From positions 38,900-102,899 of the forward strand of contig CAKTNW010000005.1 of the NCBI GenBank assembly GCA_934589145.1: a stretch of DNA of 64,000 bases. The letters run 5' to 3'. Position 1 is the first letter of the stretch, and each line of letters opens with the position of its first letter. A program made the translations under genes and the position numbers. Positions 1 to 7,273 of this stretch are shown one piece after another. The stretch is from an uncultured Oscillospiraceae bacterium. GTDB taxonomy: Bacteria > Bacillota > Clostridia > Oscillospirales > Oscillospiraceae. The notes under the pieces were generated by a model. The model made no database searches and was not told the DNA's origin. It saw only the letters and a program-made list of their open reading frames with translations.

Positions 1-160
1 CGCAGTGGGATCCACTACGGTGATTATACAAAATCTGCGGTGCGCTTTTCCACGAAATCCGCCGACAGGGCGGGCAGCGCGAAGTTTTTTGGAGCACTTT
101 CCGCATGGATGGCGAAAAGCCACACATACTACCTGCAACGATCACAGGAGGTATGGATCT

Positions 161-1738
161 ATGTCAGAAATGTTTTGCTTTCAGTGCCAGCAGACGGCGG
201 GCGGCAGCGGCTGCGTAAAGACGGGCGTCTGCGGCAAGCAGCCGGAGACCGCCCATCTGCAGGACGCGCTGGTGTGCCGCCTGATCCGGCTGGCGGAGGT
301 CTGCCGGCAGCGGGAGGAGTATCCGCCCGAGGTCACGCGGCTGCTGGCCGACGGGCTGTTCACCACGCTGACCAACGTGAATTTCGACAACGCGGCCATC
401 CGCGCCTTTACCGACCGGGTGGACGAGGCCCTGCGGCGGCATGGCGGCAGCAGCGGCAGCGGCGACACCTCGTGGCTCTGGAAGGGAGAGACGGACACCG
501 TCTCCCTGCGCGCCACGCTGCTGTTCGGCCTGAAGGGCATGGCGGCCTACGCCCACCACGCCATGAACCTGGGCTATCGGGACAAGGAGGTGGACGCCTG
601 GTTCTACAAGGGTCTGGCCGCGCTGGCCCGGGAGCACAGCGTGGAGGAGTGGCTGGCGCTGATCATGGAGTTCGGGCAGGTGAACTTCCGGTGCATGGCC
701 CTGCTGAACCGTGCCAACACGGAGACCTTCGGCGATCCCGTCCCCACTCGGGTGAACATCGACGTGAAGAAGGGGCCGTTCATCGTGGTCTCCGGCCACG
801 ATCTGGAGGATCTGCACCAGCTTCTGGAGCAGACGGCGGGCCGGGGCGTCAACGTCTACACCCACTGCGAGATGCTGCCCGCCCACGGCTATCCTGGCTT
901 GAAGAAGTACCCCCATCTGGCGGGGAATTTCGGCACGGCGTGGCAGAATCAGCAGAAGGAATTTGCCGATATCCCCGCGCCGGTGCTGTTCACCACCAAC
1001 TGCCTGATGCCGCCCCGGCCCAGCTATGCCGACCGGGTCTACACCACGTCGGTGGTGGGCTACGACGGGCTGCGGCACATCGCCGCGGACGCCCAGGGCC
1101 ACAAGGACTTCTCGCCGCTGATCCGGCAGGCGCAGGCGCTGGGCGGCTATCAGACCGATCAGAGCATGAGCGGCGTCAACGGCGGCCACATGCTGACCAC
1201 CGGGTTTGCCCACGCCGCCGTGCTGGACAAGGCGCCCCAGATCATCGAGGCCATCCGGAGCGGCGCGGTGAAGCACATCTTCCTGGTGGGCGGCTGCGAC
1301 GGGGCTCACCCCGGCCGCAACTACTACACGGAGTTCGTCAAGCGCACGCCCATGGACTCCCTGGTGCTGACGCTGGCCTGCGGCAAGTTCCGCTTCAACG
1401 ACCTTGACCTGGGCGAGATCGGCGGCATCCCCCGTATTCTGGACGTGGGCCAGTGCAACGACGCTTACAGCGCCGTGCAGATCGCGCTGGCGCTGGCGGA
1501 CGCCTTCCACTGCACCGTCAACGACCTGCCGCTGACGCTGGTGCTGTCGTGGTATGAGCAGAAGGCCGTCTGCATCCTGCTGAGCCTGCTGGCGCTGGGG
1601 GTGAAGAACATCTATCTGGGCCCCACGCTGCCCGCGTTTCTGTCGGAGACCGTGGTGAAAACGCTGGTGGACGCCTACGGGCTCCAGCCCATCACTGCGC
1701 CGCAGCAGGATCTGGACGCGATCCTGCACCGGGGCTGA
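161..1738 (+). CDS. hcp: Hybrid cluster protein (hydroxylamine/NO reductase)
   Basis: 525 aa, cytoplasmic. The family carries a [4Fe-4S] cluster plus the Fe-S-O hybrid cluster and reduces hydroxylamine and nitric oxide under nitrosative stress. Cys6, Cys9, Cys18 and Cys24 form the C-x2-C-x8-C-x5-C pattern of the anaerobe-type N-terminal cluster. Downstream, VGGCDGAHPGR, LACGKFRFN and QCNDAYSA match the hybrid-cluster ligand regions. The start at 161 has AGGAGG about 9 nt upstream; the frame stays open further 5' but without support. No hcr-type reductase gene is adjacent, so the electron donor is unknown. The first 160 bases of the window show only this ribosome binding site and no recognisable regulator box. 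Confidence 0.97.
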   Translation: MSEMFCFQCQQTAGGSGCVKTGVCGKQPETAHLQDALVCRLIRLAEVCRQREEYPPEVTRLLADGLFTTLTNVNFDNAAIRAFTDRVDEALRRHGGSSGSGDTSWLWKGETDTVSLRATLLFGLKGMAAYAHHAMNLGYRDKEVDAWFYKGLAALAREHSVEEWLALIMEFGQVNFRCMALLNRANTETFGDPVPTRVNIDVKKGPFIVVSGHDLEDLHQLLEQTAGRGVNVYTHCEMLPAHGYPGLKKYPHLAGNFGTAWQNQQKEFADIPAPVLFTTNCLMPPRPSYADRVYTTSVVGYDGLRHIAADAQGHKDFSPLIRQAQALGGYQTDQSMSGVNGGHMLTTGFAHAAVLDKAPQIIEAIRSGAVKHIFLVGGCDGAHPGRNYYTEFVKRTPMDSLVLTLACGKFRFNDLDLGEIGGIPRILDVGQCNDAYSAVQIALALADAFHCTVNDLPLTLVLSWYEQKAVCILLSLLALGVKNIYLGPTLPAFLSETVVKTLVDAYGLQPITAPQQDLDAILHRG

Positions 1739-1747
1739 TTGATCAGG

Positions 1748-1785
1748 ATCCGGAAAAAGCCGCCATACGGCGGCTTTTTCCGGAT
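1748..1785. terminator. Bidirectional terminator between hcp and GNAT gene
   Basis: A perfect 17-bp stem (1748-1764 with 1769-1785) and a 4-nt loop ATAC, with internal A5/T5 tracts that give a T-run on either strand. It lies between two convergent stop codons. Confidence 0.92.
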
Positions 1786-1789
1786 ATTC

Positions 1790-2548
1790 TTAATTACATT
1801 CCTTTTTCAGCAGCTTTTCCACCGCCGCGCCGTTGATCTGATTGACGGTCACGAACCGGCCGCCGTAAAACACCGCCCAGTTGTTGAACACGCAGGGCAG
1901 CGCCTTGGCCTGCGCCAGCGTGTCCACACGGATGAACCGGGCCGGGATATCCTTCTCCCCGCAATAGGCCCGCAGCTTCTCGATCCGCGGCGGGATATAC
2001 GGGCACTGATCATCATAATACACCGTCAGTTCTTTTTCGTCAATGGTCTGGCGCTTGGCGGACGGCGCGAAGCGGGGCACCGTGCCGTCAAAGCTGAGGG
2101 CCAGCAGTTCGTAGCCGTCCGCGGTGGCGTCCACCGTCCGGAAGCCGTATTTTTTTGCGAAGCTCTGGTCGGAGAGCCACGCCTTCTGCTTGGCCGCGCC
2201 CAGCATGCACACGCCGGACTTTCCCTGCGCCCTGGCATCCTCCAGGCAGGACGCCAGCAGCGCCCGGCCATAGCCGCGGCCCTTCGGCTCACCCTGCACC
2301 CACAGGCAGTAGATGTAGAGGTAGTTGTCCCCCAGCACCGGCACCCAGGCGGTCTCCAGCGGCGCGTATTCGATGAACGCGCAGCCCTTCACGTCCAGCT
2401 TGCGGAACACATGGCCCTCCCTCAGCCGCTCGGCCAGCCAGCGCCGCTTCGCCTCTACGCCGGGATGCGCCGTTTTGCTGCGGATGATGCAGCAAAGGTG
2501 CTCATTCGCCAGATTCTCCGGCGTCAGGTCAATGAATCCTCTCTCCAT
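1790..2548 (-). CDS. GNAT acetyltransferase with C-terminal YoaP-like domain
   Basis: 252 aa. Residues about 1-165 form a GNAT fold; the acetyl-CoA loop reads EPKGRGYGRALL. Residues about 185-250 match the YoaP-like domain found after GNAT domains in Bacillus YoaP and relatives, and begin with YYDDQCPYIPPRIEKL, a thioredoxin/glutaredoxin-like Cys-Pro segment. The start at 2548 is preceded by GGAGAAAGGAG; the longer upstream frame is not used because the promoter lies inside it. Substrate unknown. Monocistronic and convergent with hcp. Confidence 0.85.
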   Translation of the reverse strand: MERGFIDLTPENLANEHLCCIIRSKTAHPGVEAKRRWLAERLREGHVFRKLDVKGCAFIEYAPLETAWVPVLGDNYLYIYCLWVQGEPKGRGYGRALLASCLEDARAQGKSGVCMLGAAKQKAWLSDQSFAKKYGFRTVDATADGYELLALSFDGTVPRFAPSAKRQTIDEKELTVYYDDQCPYIPPRIEKLRAYCGEKDIPARFIRVDTLAQAKALPCVFNNWAVFYGGRFVTVNQINGAAVEKLLKKECN

Positions 2549-2615
2549 AGCGCTCCTTTCTCCTGTCATTTTGGATATCATGCAATATACATCGCTCGTT
2601 TTATATGGTGTGTCC

Positions 2616-2643
2616 AGTATACCACGATCTCCGGCGATGTCAA
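2616..2643 (-). promoter_or_regulatory. Promoter of GNAT-YoaP gene
   Basis: TTGACA (2638-2643) and TATACT (2616-2621), both read on the minus strand, with a 16-nt spacer, about 70 nt upstream of the start codon. Confidence 0.75.
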
Positions 2644-2669
2644 TCCCCGCGGCCTTCCCCGCAAAACCG

Positions 2670-2695
2670 ACGCCCGGAGCTTTTGCTCCGGGCGT
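2670..2695 (-). terminator. Terminator of the xdhABC operon
   Basis: ACGCCCGGAGC and its exact complement (2670-2680 / 2685-2695) around a 4-nt loop, followed on the minus strand by CGGTTTTG, just past the xdhC stop. Confidence 0.8.
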
Positions 2696-2713
2696 TGGCG
2701 ATCGGGTCATGGT

Positions 2714-3226
2714 TCAGGTATTCAGGAAGGGGTCGTCCAGCATACCGAGACGGCGCAGCATGGTCTTTTTCACCGCCTTGAAGATATTCTCGTAGCCGGT
2801 GCAGCGGCACAGGTGGCCGCTGAGGAGCTTGCGCAGCTCGTCGTCGGTATAGTACACCTTGCGATCCAGGATCTCGGCGGCGGTCATGATGAAGCCGGGG
2901 ATGCAGAAGCCGCACTGGATGGCGGTCTCGTCCATAAACGCCTGCTGGATGTCGCTCAGCTCACCGTTGGGGCCGGTGAGACCCTCCAGGGTGGTGATAT
3001 GCTTGCCCTCGGCCCACACCGCCAGGTACAGGCAGGAGTTAAAGCACTCGCCGTCGATCAGCACGTTGCAGGCGCCGCACTCGCCCACCTCGCAGCCCTT
3101 CTTCACAGAGGTCAGGCGGAAATCGTTGCGGAGCATATCGGTCAGGGACGCGCGGACGTCCACCATCTGCTCCACTTTCTTGCCGTTGATCCAGCAGGTC
3201 ACCAGCGCATACTGTTTCTTTGCCAT
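2714..3226 (-). CDS. xdhC: Xanthine dehydrogenase [2Fe-2S] subunit
   Basis: 170 aa, iron-sulfur subunit of a three-subunit molybdenum hydroxylase. The N-terminal ferredoxin-type cluster motif is GCEVGECGACNVLIDGEC; the C-terminal four-helix cluster has QCGFCIPGF and CRCTGYE. It passes electrons from the Mo site in XdhA to FAD in XdhB. The start codon shares one base with the xdhB stop (TAATG), and GGGAGGTGA is the ribosome binding site, so the subunits are translationally coupled. Size and gene order match E. coli xdhABC; purine specificity is inferred from that similarity. Confidence 0.94.
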   Translation of the reverse strand: MAKKQYALVTCWINGKKVEQMVDVRASLTDMLRNDFRLTSVKKGCEVGECGACNVLIDGECFNSCLYLAVWAEGKHITTLEGLTGPNGELSDIQQAFMDETAIQCGFCIPGFIMTAAEILDRKVYYTDDELRKLLSGHLCRCTGYENIFKAVKKTMLRRLGMLDDPFLNT

Positions 3227-4113
3227 TACAGCTCACCTCCCGCCAGTTTCACGGATTCGATCAGGCAGCGCTTGGCGCTCTCCACAGCGATGTGGCTGCG
3301 GAACGCCTTGCTGGCACGCCAGGAGTCACGGGGGTTGATGTCCTCCAGCACCTTGCGGCCGAAAGCCTCGATATTTTCCAGCGTCACGGCCTTGCCGTTG
3401 ATGAATTCCTCTGCCGTGGCGGCCCGCATGGGGACGGGGCCCGCCACGCCGAAGGCGATACGCACCCGCTCGAAGGTCTTGCCGTCCGGGCTGAGCCGGG
3501 CGTTGACGGAGGTACCCAGGGTGGCGATGTCCATGGCGTTGCGCATGGCGTACTTGATATAGTGGCCCCAGGTGCGGTCATAGCTGGCCTTGGGGATCAG
3601 GATGGCGGTCTGGATCTCGCCGTCCTCGATCTTCAGATCCACGGTACCGGCCTTGAGATAGAACTCCTTGATGGGGATGCGGCGGACGCCGTTTTTGCCG
3701 GTGATCTCCACGATGGCCTCCCACGCGTGGAGCGTGGAGGAGGAGTCGGCGGAGGTGACGCCGTTGCAGGTGTTGCCGCCGATGGTACCGGCGTTGCGGA
3801 TCTGCGGGCCGCCCACCATGTCCACCGCCTCGCCCAGGACGTTGATGTACTTCTGGATGATGGGGTCGTTGGTGATGTGGGTGAAGCTGGTGAGACTGCC
3901 GATGCGGATGTTCTCCTCTTCGTCGATGGAGATGCCCCGCATCTCGTCGCACTTCTGGATGGAGATCAGGGCCTTGCCGGCCCGCTTGCCCTCGCGCATC
4001 TGCACCAGCACGTCGGTGCCGCCGGCGATGATCTGGGCCTCGGGATGCTCCAGACGAAGGCGCACGGCATCCTGTACGTCTTTCGCCTCGTAAAGCGCTA
4101 ACATATCATACAT
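3226..4113 (-). CDS. xdhB: Xanthine dehydrogenase FAD-binding subunit
   Basis: 295 aa, CO-dehydrogenase-flavoprotein/VAO-type FAD subunit. The FAD pyrophosphate-binding segments are AGGTDVLVQMREGK (about residues 31-44) and TIGGNTCNGVTSADS. It accepts electrons from the [2Fe-2S] subunit and probably passes them to NAD. The start at 4113 (MYDMLALYE) follows AAGGAGGTA by 7 nt and lies 14 nt past the xdhA stop. A longer in-frame extension upstream lies inside xdhA and is rejected. Confidence 0.94.
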   Translation of the reverse strand: MYDMLALYEAKDVQDAVRLRLEHPEAQIIAGGTDVLVQMREGKRAGKALISIQKCDEMRGISIDEEENIRIGSLTSFTHITNDPIIQKYINVLGEAVDMVGGPQIRNAGTIGGNTCNGVTSADSSSTLHAWEAIVEITGKNGVRRIPIKEFYLKAGTVDLKIEDGEIQTAILIPKASYDRTWGHYIKYAMRNAMDIATLGTSVNARLSPDGKTFERVRIAFGVAGPVPMRAATAEEFINGKAVTLENIEAFGRKVLEDINPRDSWRASKAFRSHIAVESAKRCLIESVKLAGGEL

Positions 4114-4127
4114 TGCTGCGTACCTCC

Positions 4128-6422
4128 TTAGTCTTGGATCAGACCCTCTTCGCTGAACCGCTTGAAGAGAATGTGGGCGTTCATGGGGCTTTGGTCGATG
4201 GCAACGCCGGTGGCGTTGAGGATGGCGTTGCGGATGGCGGGCGCACCGGAACAGGCAGGCGGTTCGCCCAGGGCCTTGGTGCCGAAGGCGGAGGTGGGCT
4301 CGGCGTTCTCCACGAACTGGGCCTCCAGATGGGGGTGATCCATGATGGTGGACAGCTTGTAGTCCAGCAGGTTGTTGTTCAGGGGCTTGCCGGTCTTTTC
4401 GTCGAACAGCAGCTGTTCGCCCATGCCGTAGCCGATGGCCATGGACATGCCGCCATGCACCTGTGCCTCCGCTAGGGCGGGGTTGATGAGCTTGCCGCAG
4501 TCGTGGACGTTGATGATGTTCTTCAGCGTCACCTTGCACATGGGGATATCCACCTCGATATCCGCGAAGGTGCAGCCGAAGGAATAGGCGTTGTTCTGGA
4601 TGGTATAGGTGCTCTCGGCGGTAATATGCTCGGAATCGTTGGGATTATACTGGGCGGTCATGGCCAGCTCGCGGAGGGACATCAGCACCTTGCCGTCGGT
4701 ATTGCGGACGATGTTGCCGTCCACGATGTCCATGTTGTAGGGGGCCTGGCGGGTGATCTTCTGGGCATAGGCCAGGATCTTCTCCTTCAGCAGCAATCCG
4801 GTCTTGCGGATGGAGAAGCCCGCCACATAGGTCTGGCGGCTGGCGTAGGCGCCCAGGCCGGTGGGAGTGATGTCCGTATCCTGGCAGGACACCACATGCA
4901 CGTCCTTATAGCTCTTCAGGCCCACCACATCGGCGGTCATCTGGGAGTAGGCGGTGTCGGCGCCCTGGCCGATCTCCGTCTCGCCGCACTGCATGGTGAC
5001 GGTGCCGTCCAGATTCAGCAGCATGCGGTTGGAGCTGGTCTCCAGAGAGATGGGATACACGGCGGTGTTGTACCAGAAGGTGGCCACGCCGATGCCGCGG
5101 CGGATGGGGCCGGTGTCCTTGGCATACTCGGCCACCTTGCGGTCGTAATCCATGTACTTGCGGCCCACCTCCAGGCATTCCCGGAAGGAGTCGTAGTAGT
5201 TGACGTTGTGGCTGAAGCCGTCCTCATAGCCCTGGGGCATGATGTTCTGCATGCGGAAGGCCAGGGGATCCATGCCCACGGCCTTGGCGCACTCGTCCAC
5301 GTTGGCCTCGTCGGCGAAGGACGCCTGGGGCATACCGTAGCCGCGCATGGCGCCTGCGGCAGGGCGGTTGGTGAACACCGTCCAGGCGTCGCACTCCATG
5401 TTGTCGCAGGGGTAGTGCTGGGGGAAGGAGCCCATGGCCTTGGCCACGATAGAGTGGCCGTGGGAGGCGTAGGCGCCCTGGTTGGAGAAGCACTCCACCT
5501 TGCGGGCGGCGAAGGTGCCGTCCTTCCGCAGCCAGGAGACGATATGGAAGCGGATGGCGTGGCGCACGCGGTTGGAGACGAAGGTCTCCTCGCGGGAGCA
5601 GTCGATGCGGACGGTGCGGCCGCCCACCTGGGTGGTACACCAGGCGCACAGGGGCTCGTACAGGGCGTCCTGCTTGTTGCCGAAGCCGCCGCCGATATAG
5701 GGCTTTACCACCCGGATGTCCGCCCAGGGGCGGCCCAGGGCCTGTCCCACGATGCGGCGGATGATATGGGGGATCTGGGTGGAGGAGATCACCACGATGC
5801 GGCCATTCTCCTCATAGGCGAAGCAGCCGTGATTCTCGATATGGCAGTGCTGCACGGTGGGGGTATCGTACCAGCCCTCCACCTTGATGAGGCCCGGCTC
5901 CTGGATGGTGGTCTGATAGTCGCCTTTCTTCATGTCGGTGTGCTTGAGGATGTTGTGGGGGAACTTCTCATGGAGTTGGGGCGCACCCTCCTCCATAGCC
6001 TTCTGCACGTCCAGCACAAAGGGCAGCTCCTCATATTCCACCTTCAGGGCGCGGACGCCCTGCATGGCGGCCACCTCATTCTCGGCGATGACCACCGCCA
6101 CATCGTCGCCCCAATAGCGCACATGCTGATTCAGCAGGTGGCGGTCCGCCACGTCCTGATGGCCGGGATCCATGGACCAGGGATGGCCCGCCGTGGGGAA
6201 GGTGATATCCGGCACGTCAAAGCAGGTCAGCACCTTCACCACGCCGTCGATGGCCTCGGCGGCGGCGGTATCCACCGACTTGACGAAGCCGTGGGCGATC
6301 TCCGCGTGCTTGATGCGGACGTACAGGGCGTCCTGGGGCATCTGATCCTCATAGTATTTCGTCCGGCCTGTCGCCTTGTCATAGGCGTCCACACGGACTT
6401 GGCTTCTTCCGACTTCACCCAT
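4128..6422 (-). CDS. xdhA: Xanthine dehydrogenase molybdenum-binding subunit
   Basis: 764 aa, catalytic subunit binding molybdopterin cytosine dinucleotide. GGGFGNKQD (as in E. coli XdhA, where Gln replaces the Glu of other hydroxylases), AAGAMRGYG, and the catalytic-Glu region KALGEPPACSGAPA near the C-terminus are all present. Hydroxylates purines such as hypoxanthine or xanthine. First gene of the xdhABC operon and divergent from mocA, which makes the cytosine form of its cofactor. The dyad in the shared upstream region suggests local control. Confidence 0.94.
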   Translation of the reverse strand: MGEVGRSQVRVDAYDKATGRTKYYEDQMPQDALYVRIKHAEIAHGFVKSVDTAAAEAIDGVVKVLTCFDVPDITFPTAGHPWSMDPGHQDVADRHLLNQHVRYWGDDVAVVIAENEVAAMQGVRALKVEYEELPFVLDVQKAMEEGAPQLHEKFPHNILKHTDMKKGDYQTTIQEPGLIKVEGWYDTPTVQHCHIENHGCFAYEENGRIVVISSTQIPHIIRRIVGQALGRPWADIRVVKPYIGGGFGNKQDALYEPLCAWCTTQVGGRTVRIDCSREETFVSNRVRHAIRFHIVSWLRKDGTFAARKVECFSNQGAYASHGHSIVAKAMGSFPQHYPCDNMECDAWTVFTNRPAAGAMRGYGMPQASFADEANVDECAKAVGMDPLAFRMQNIMPQGYEDGFSHNVNYYDSFRECLEVGRKYMDYDRKVAEYAKDTGPIRRGIGVATFWYNTAVYPISLETSSNRMLLNLDGTVTMQCGETEIGQGADTAYSQMTADVVGLKSYKDVHVVSCQDTDITPTGLGAYASRQTYVAGFSIRKTGLLLKEKILAYAQKITRQAPYNMDIVDGNIVRNTDGKVLMSLRELAMTAQYNPNDSEHITAESTYTIQNNAYSFGCTFADIEVDIPMCKVTLKNIINVHDCGKLINPALAEAQVHGGMSMAIGYGMGEQLLFDEKTGKPLNNNLLDYKLSTIMDHPHLEAQFVENAEPTSAFGTKALGEPPACSGAPAIRNAILNATGVAIDQSPMNAHILFKRFSEEGLIQD

Positions 6423-6513
6423 ATGGTTTTCCTCCTCGATATCTGACTTGAAACCGCACTCTGTGAAAAGGAGAAACGGCAGTTATCTGCGTTGGTTATG
6501 GCACATATTTATT

Positions 6514-6547
6514 GTGCTAATCATAGCACGATTCGCGTGGTGTGAAA
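6514..6547 (-). promoter_or_regulatory. Probable xdhA promoter with overlapping dyad
   Basis: On the minus strand TTTCAC (6542-6547) and TATGAT (6520-6525) are 16 nt apart. A 6-bp inverted repeat GTGCTA-ATCA-TAGCAC (6514-6529) covers the -10 element, a position suited to a repressor. The -35 match is weak. Confidence 0.45.
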
Positions 6548-6590
6548 AGAGGTCTGCGCTATTTTAATTGAAGAATATCCCCACTTTTTG

Positions 6591-6620
6591 TTGACACTTT
6601 TTCAAAAAGCTGGGTATACT
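6591..6620 (+). promoter_or_regulatory. Promoter of mocA
   Basis: TTGACA (6591-6596) and TATACT (6615-6620), 18-nt spacer, 37 nt upstream of the mocA start codon. Confidence 0.75.
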
Positions 6621-6656
6621 ACCAGAAAAGAAACCTTGCAAGGACAGGAGTGAGGC

Positions 6657-7223
6657 ATGATGAACATTGGCTGTGTTGTGATGGCCGCCGGTATGAGCTC
6701 CCGCTTCGGCGGCAACAAGCTGGCCCAGCAGTGGCAGGGCAAGAGCCTGATCCGCCATGCGCTGGAGGCCGTTCCGGCGGACAGGCTGTCCGCCACCGTG
6801 GTGGTGACCCAATATCCGGAGGTAGTGGCGCTGGCAAAGGAATTTGGTTTTACCCCCATCGTCAACAGCCATCCCGAGTATGGCCAGAGCCACACCATCC
6901 ACCTGGGCGTTCAGGCGCTGGAGCGCTGTGACGCGCTGCTCTTTCAGGTGGCCGATCAGCCGCTGCTGCGGCGGGAGAGCGTGGCCCGTCTGATCGACTT
7001 CTACGGCCGCAACCCCGGTCACATCGTGGGCCTCGGCCACGGCGGGCAGCGGGGCAACCCCTGCATCTTCCCCGCCCGGTTCTTCCCGGAGCTGTTGAAG
7101 ATCGAGGGCGACCGGGGCGGCAACGTGGTCATCCGCCAGCATGAAGCCGACCTCCTGCTGTACGAGGTGCCCGCCGATGAGCTGCGGGACGTGGACACCC
7201 AAGAAGCCCTGGCCCAGCTTTGA
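6657..7223 (+). CDS. mocA: Molybdenum cofactor cytidylyltransferase
   Basis: 188 aa. Transfers CMP from CTP to molybdopterin-Mo to give the MCD cofactor used by xanthine-dehydrogenase-family enzymes. The nucleotidyltransferase signature AAGMSSRFGGNK is at residues 10-21 and the metal-binding segment FQVADQPLL follows at about 95. GQRGNP is the conserved later loop. Two adjacent ATG codons (6657 and 6660) could each start; GGAG sits 7-10 nt upstream. Placement between two Mo hydroxylase units fits its role, though the broader NTP-transferase annotation remains possible. Confidence 0.9.
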   Translation: MMNIGCVVMAAGMSSRFGGNKLAQQWQGKSLIRHALEAVPADRLSATVVVTQYPEVVALAKEFGFTPIVNSHPEYGQSHTIHLGVQALERCDALLFQVADQPLLRRESVARLIDFYGRNPGHIVGLGHGGQRGNPCIFPARFFPELLKIEGDRGGNVVIRQHEADLLLYEVPADELRDVDTQEALAQL

Positions 7224-7238
7224 ACATCTATCCTCTGT

Positions 7239-7267
7239 GAGCCGTGACGGCGGTGCCGTCACGGCTC
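7239..7267. terminator. Terminator between mocA and the fused dehydrogenase
   Basis: A 13-bp perfect stem (7239-7251 / 7255-7267) with a GGT loop, then TTTTG on the plus strand. It sits between convergent stop codons. Confidence 0.88.
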
Positions 7268-7273
7268 TTTTGC

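Noticed and set aside
1..160. Extended N-terminus of Hcp from an upstream start
   Set aside because: Family members begin at the cluster-binding MSEMFCFQC segment, and AGGAGG precedes that ATG.
4503..6446. A 647-codon plus-strand open frame
   Set aside because: Antisense to xdhA and rich in Gly/His/Ala repeats; shadow of the real gene.
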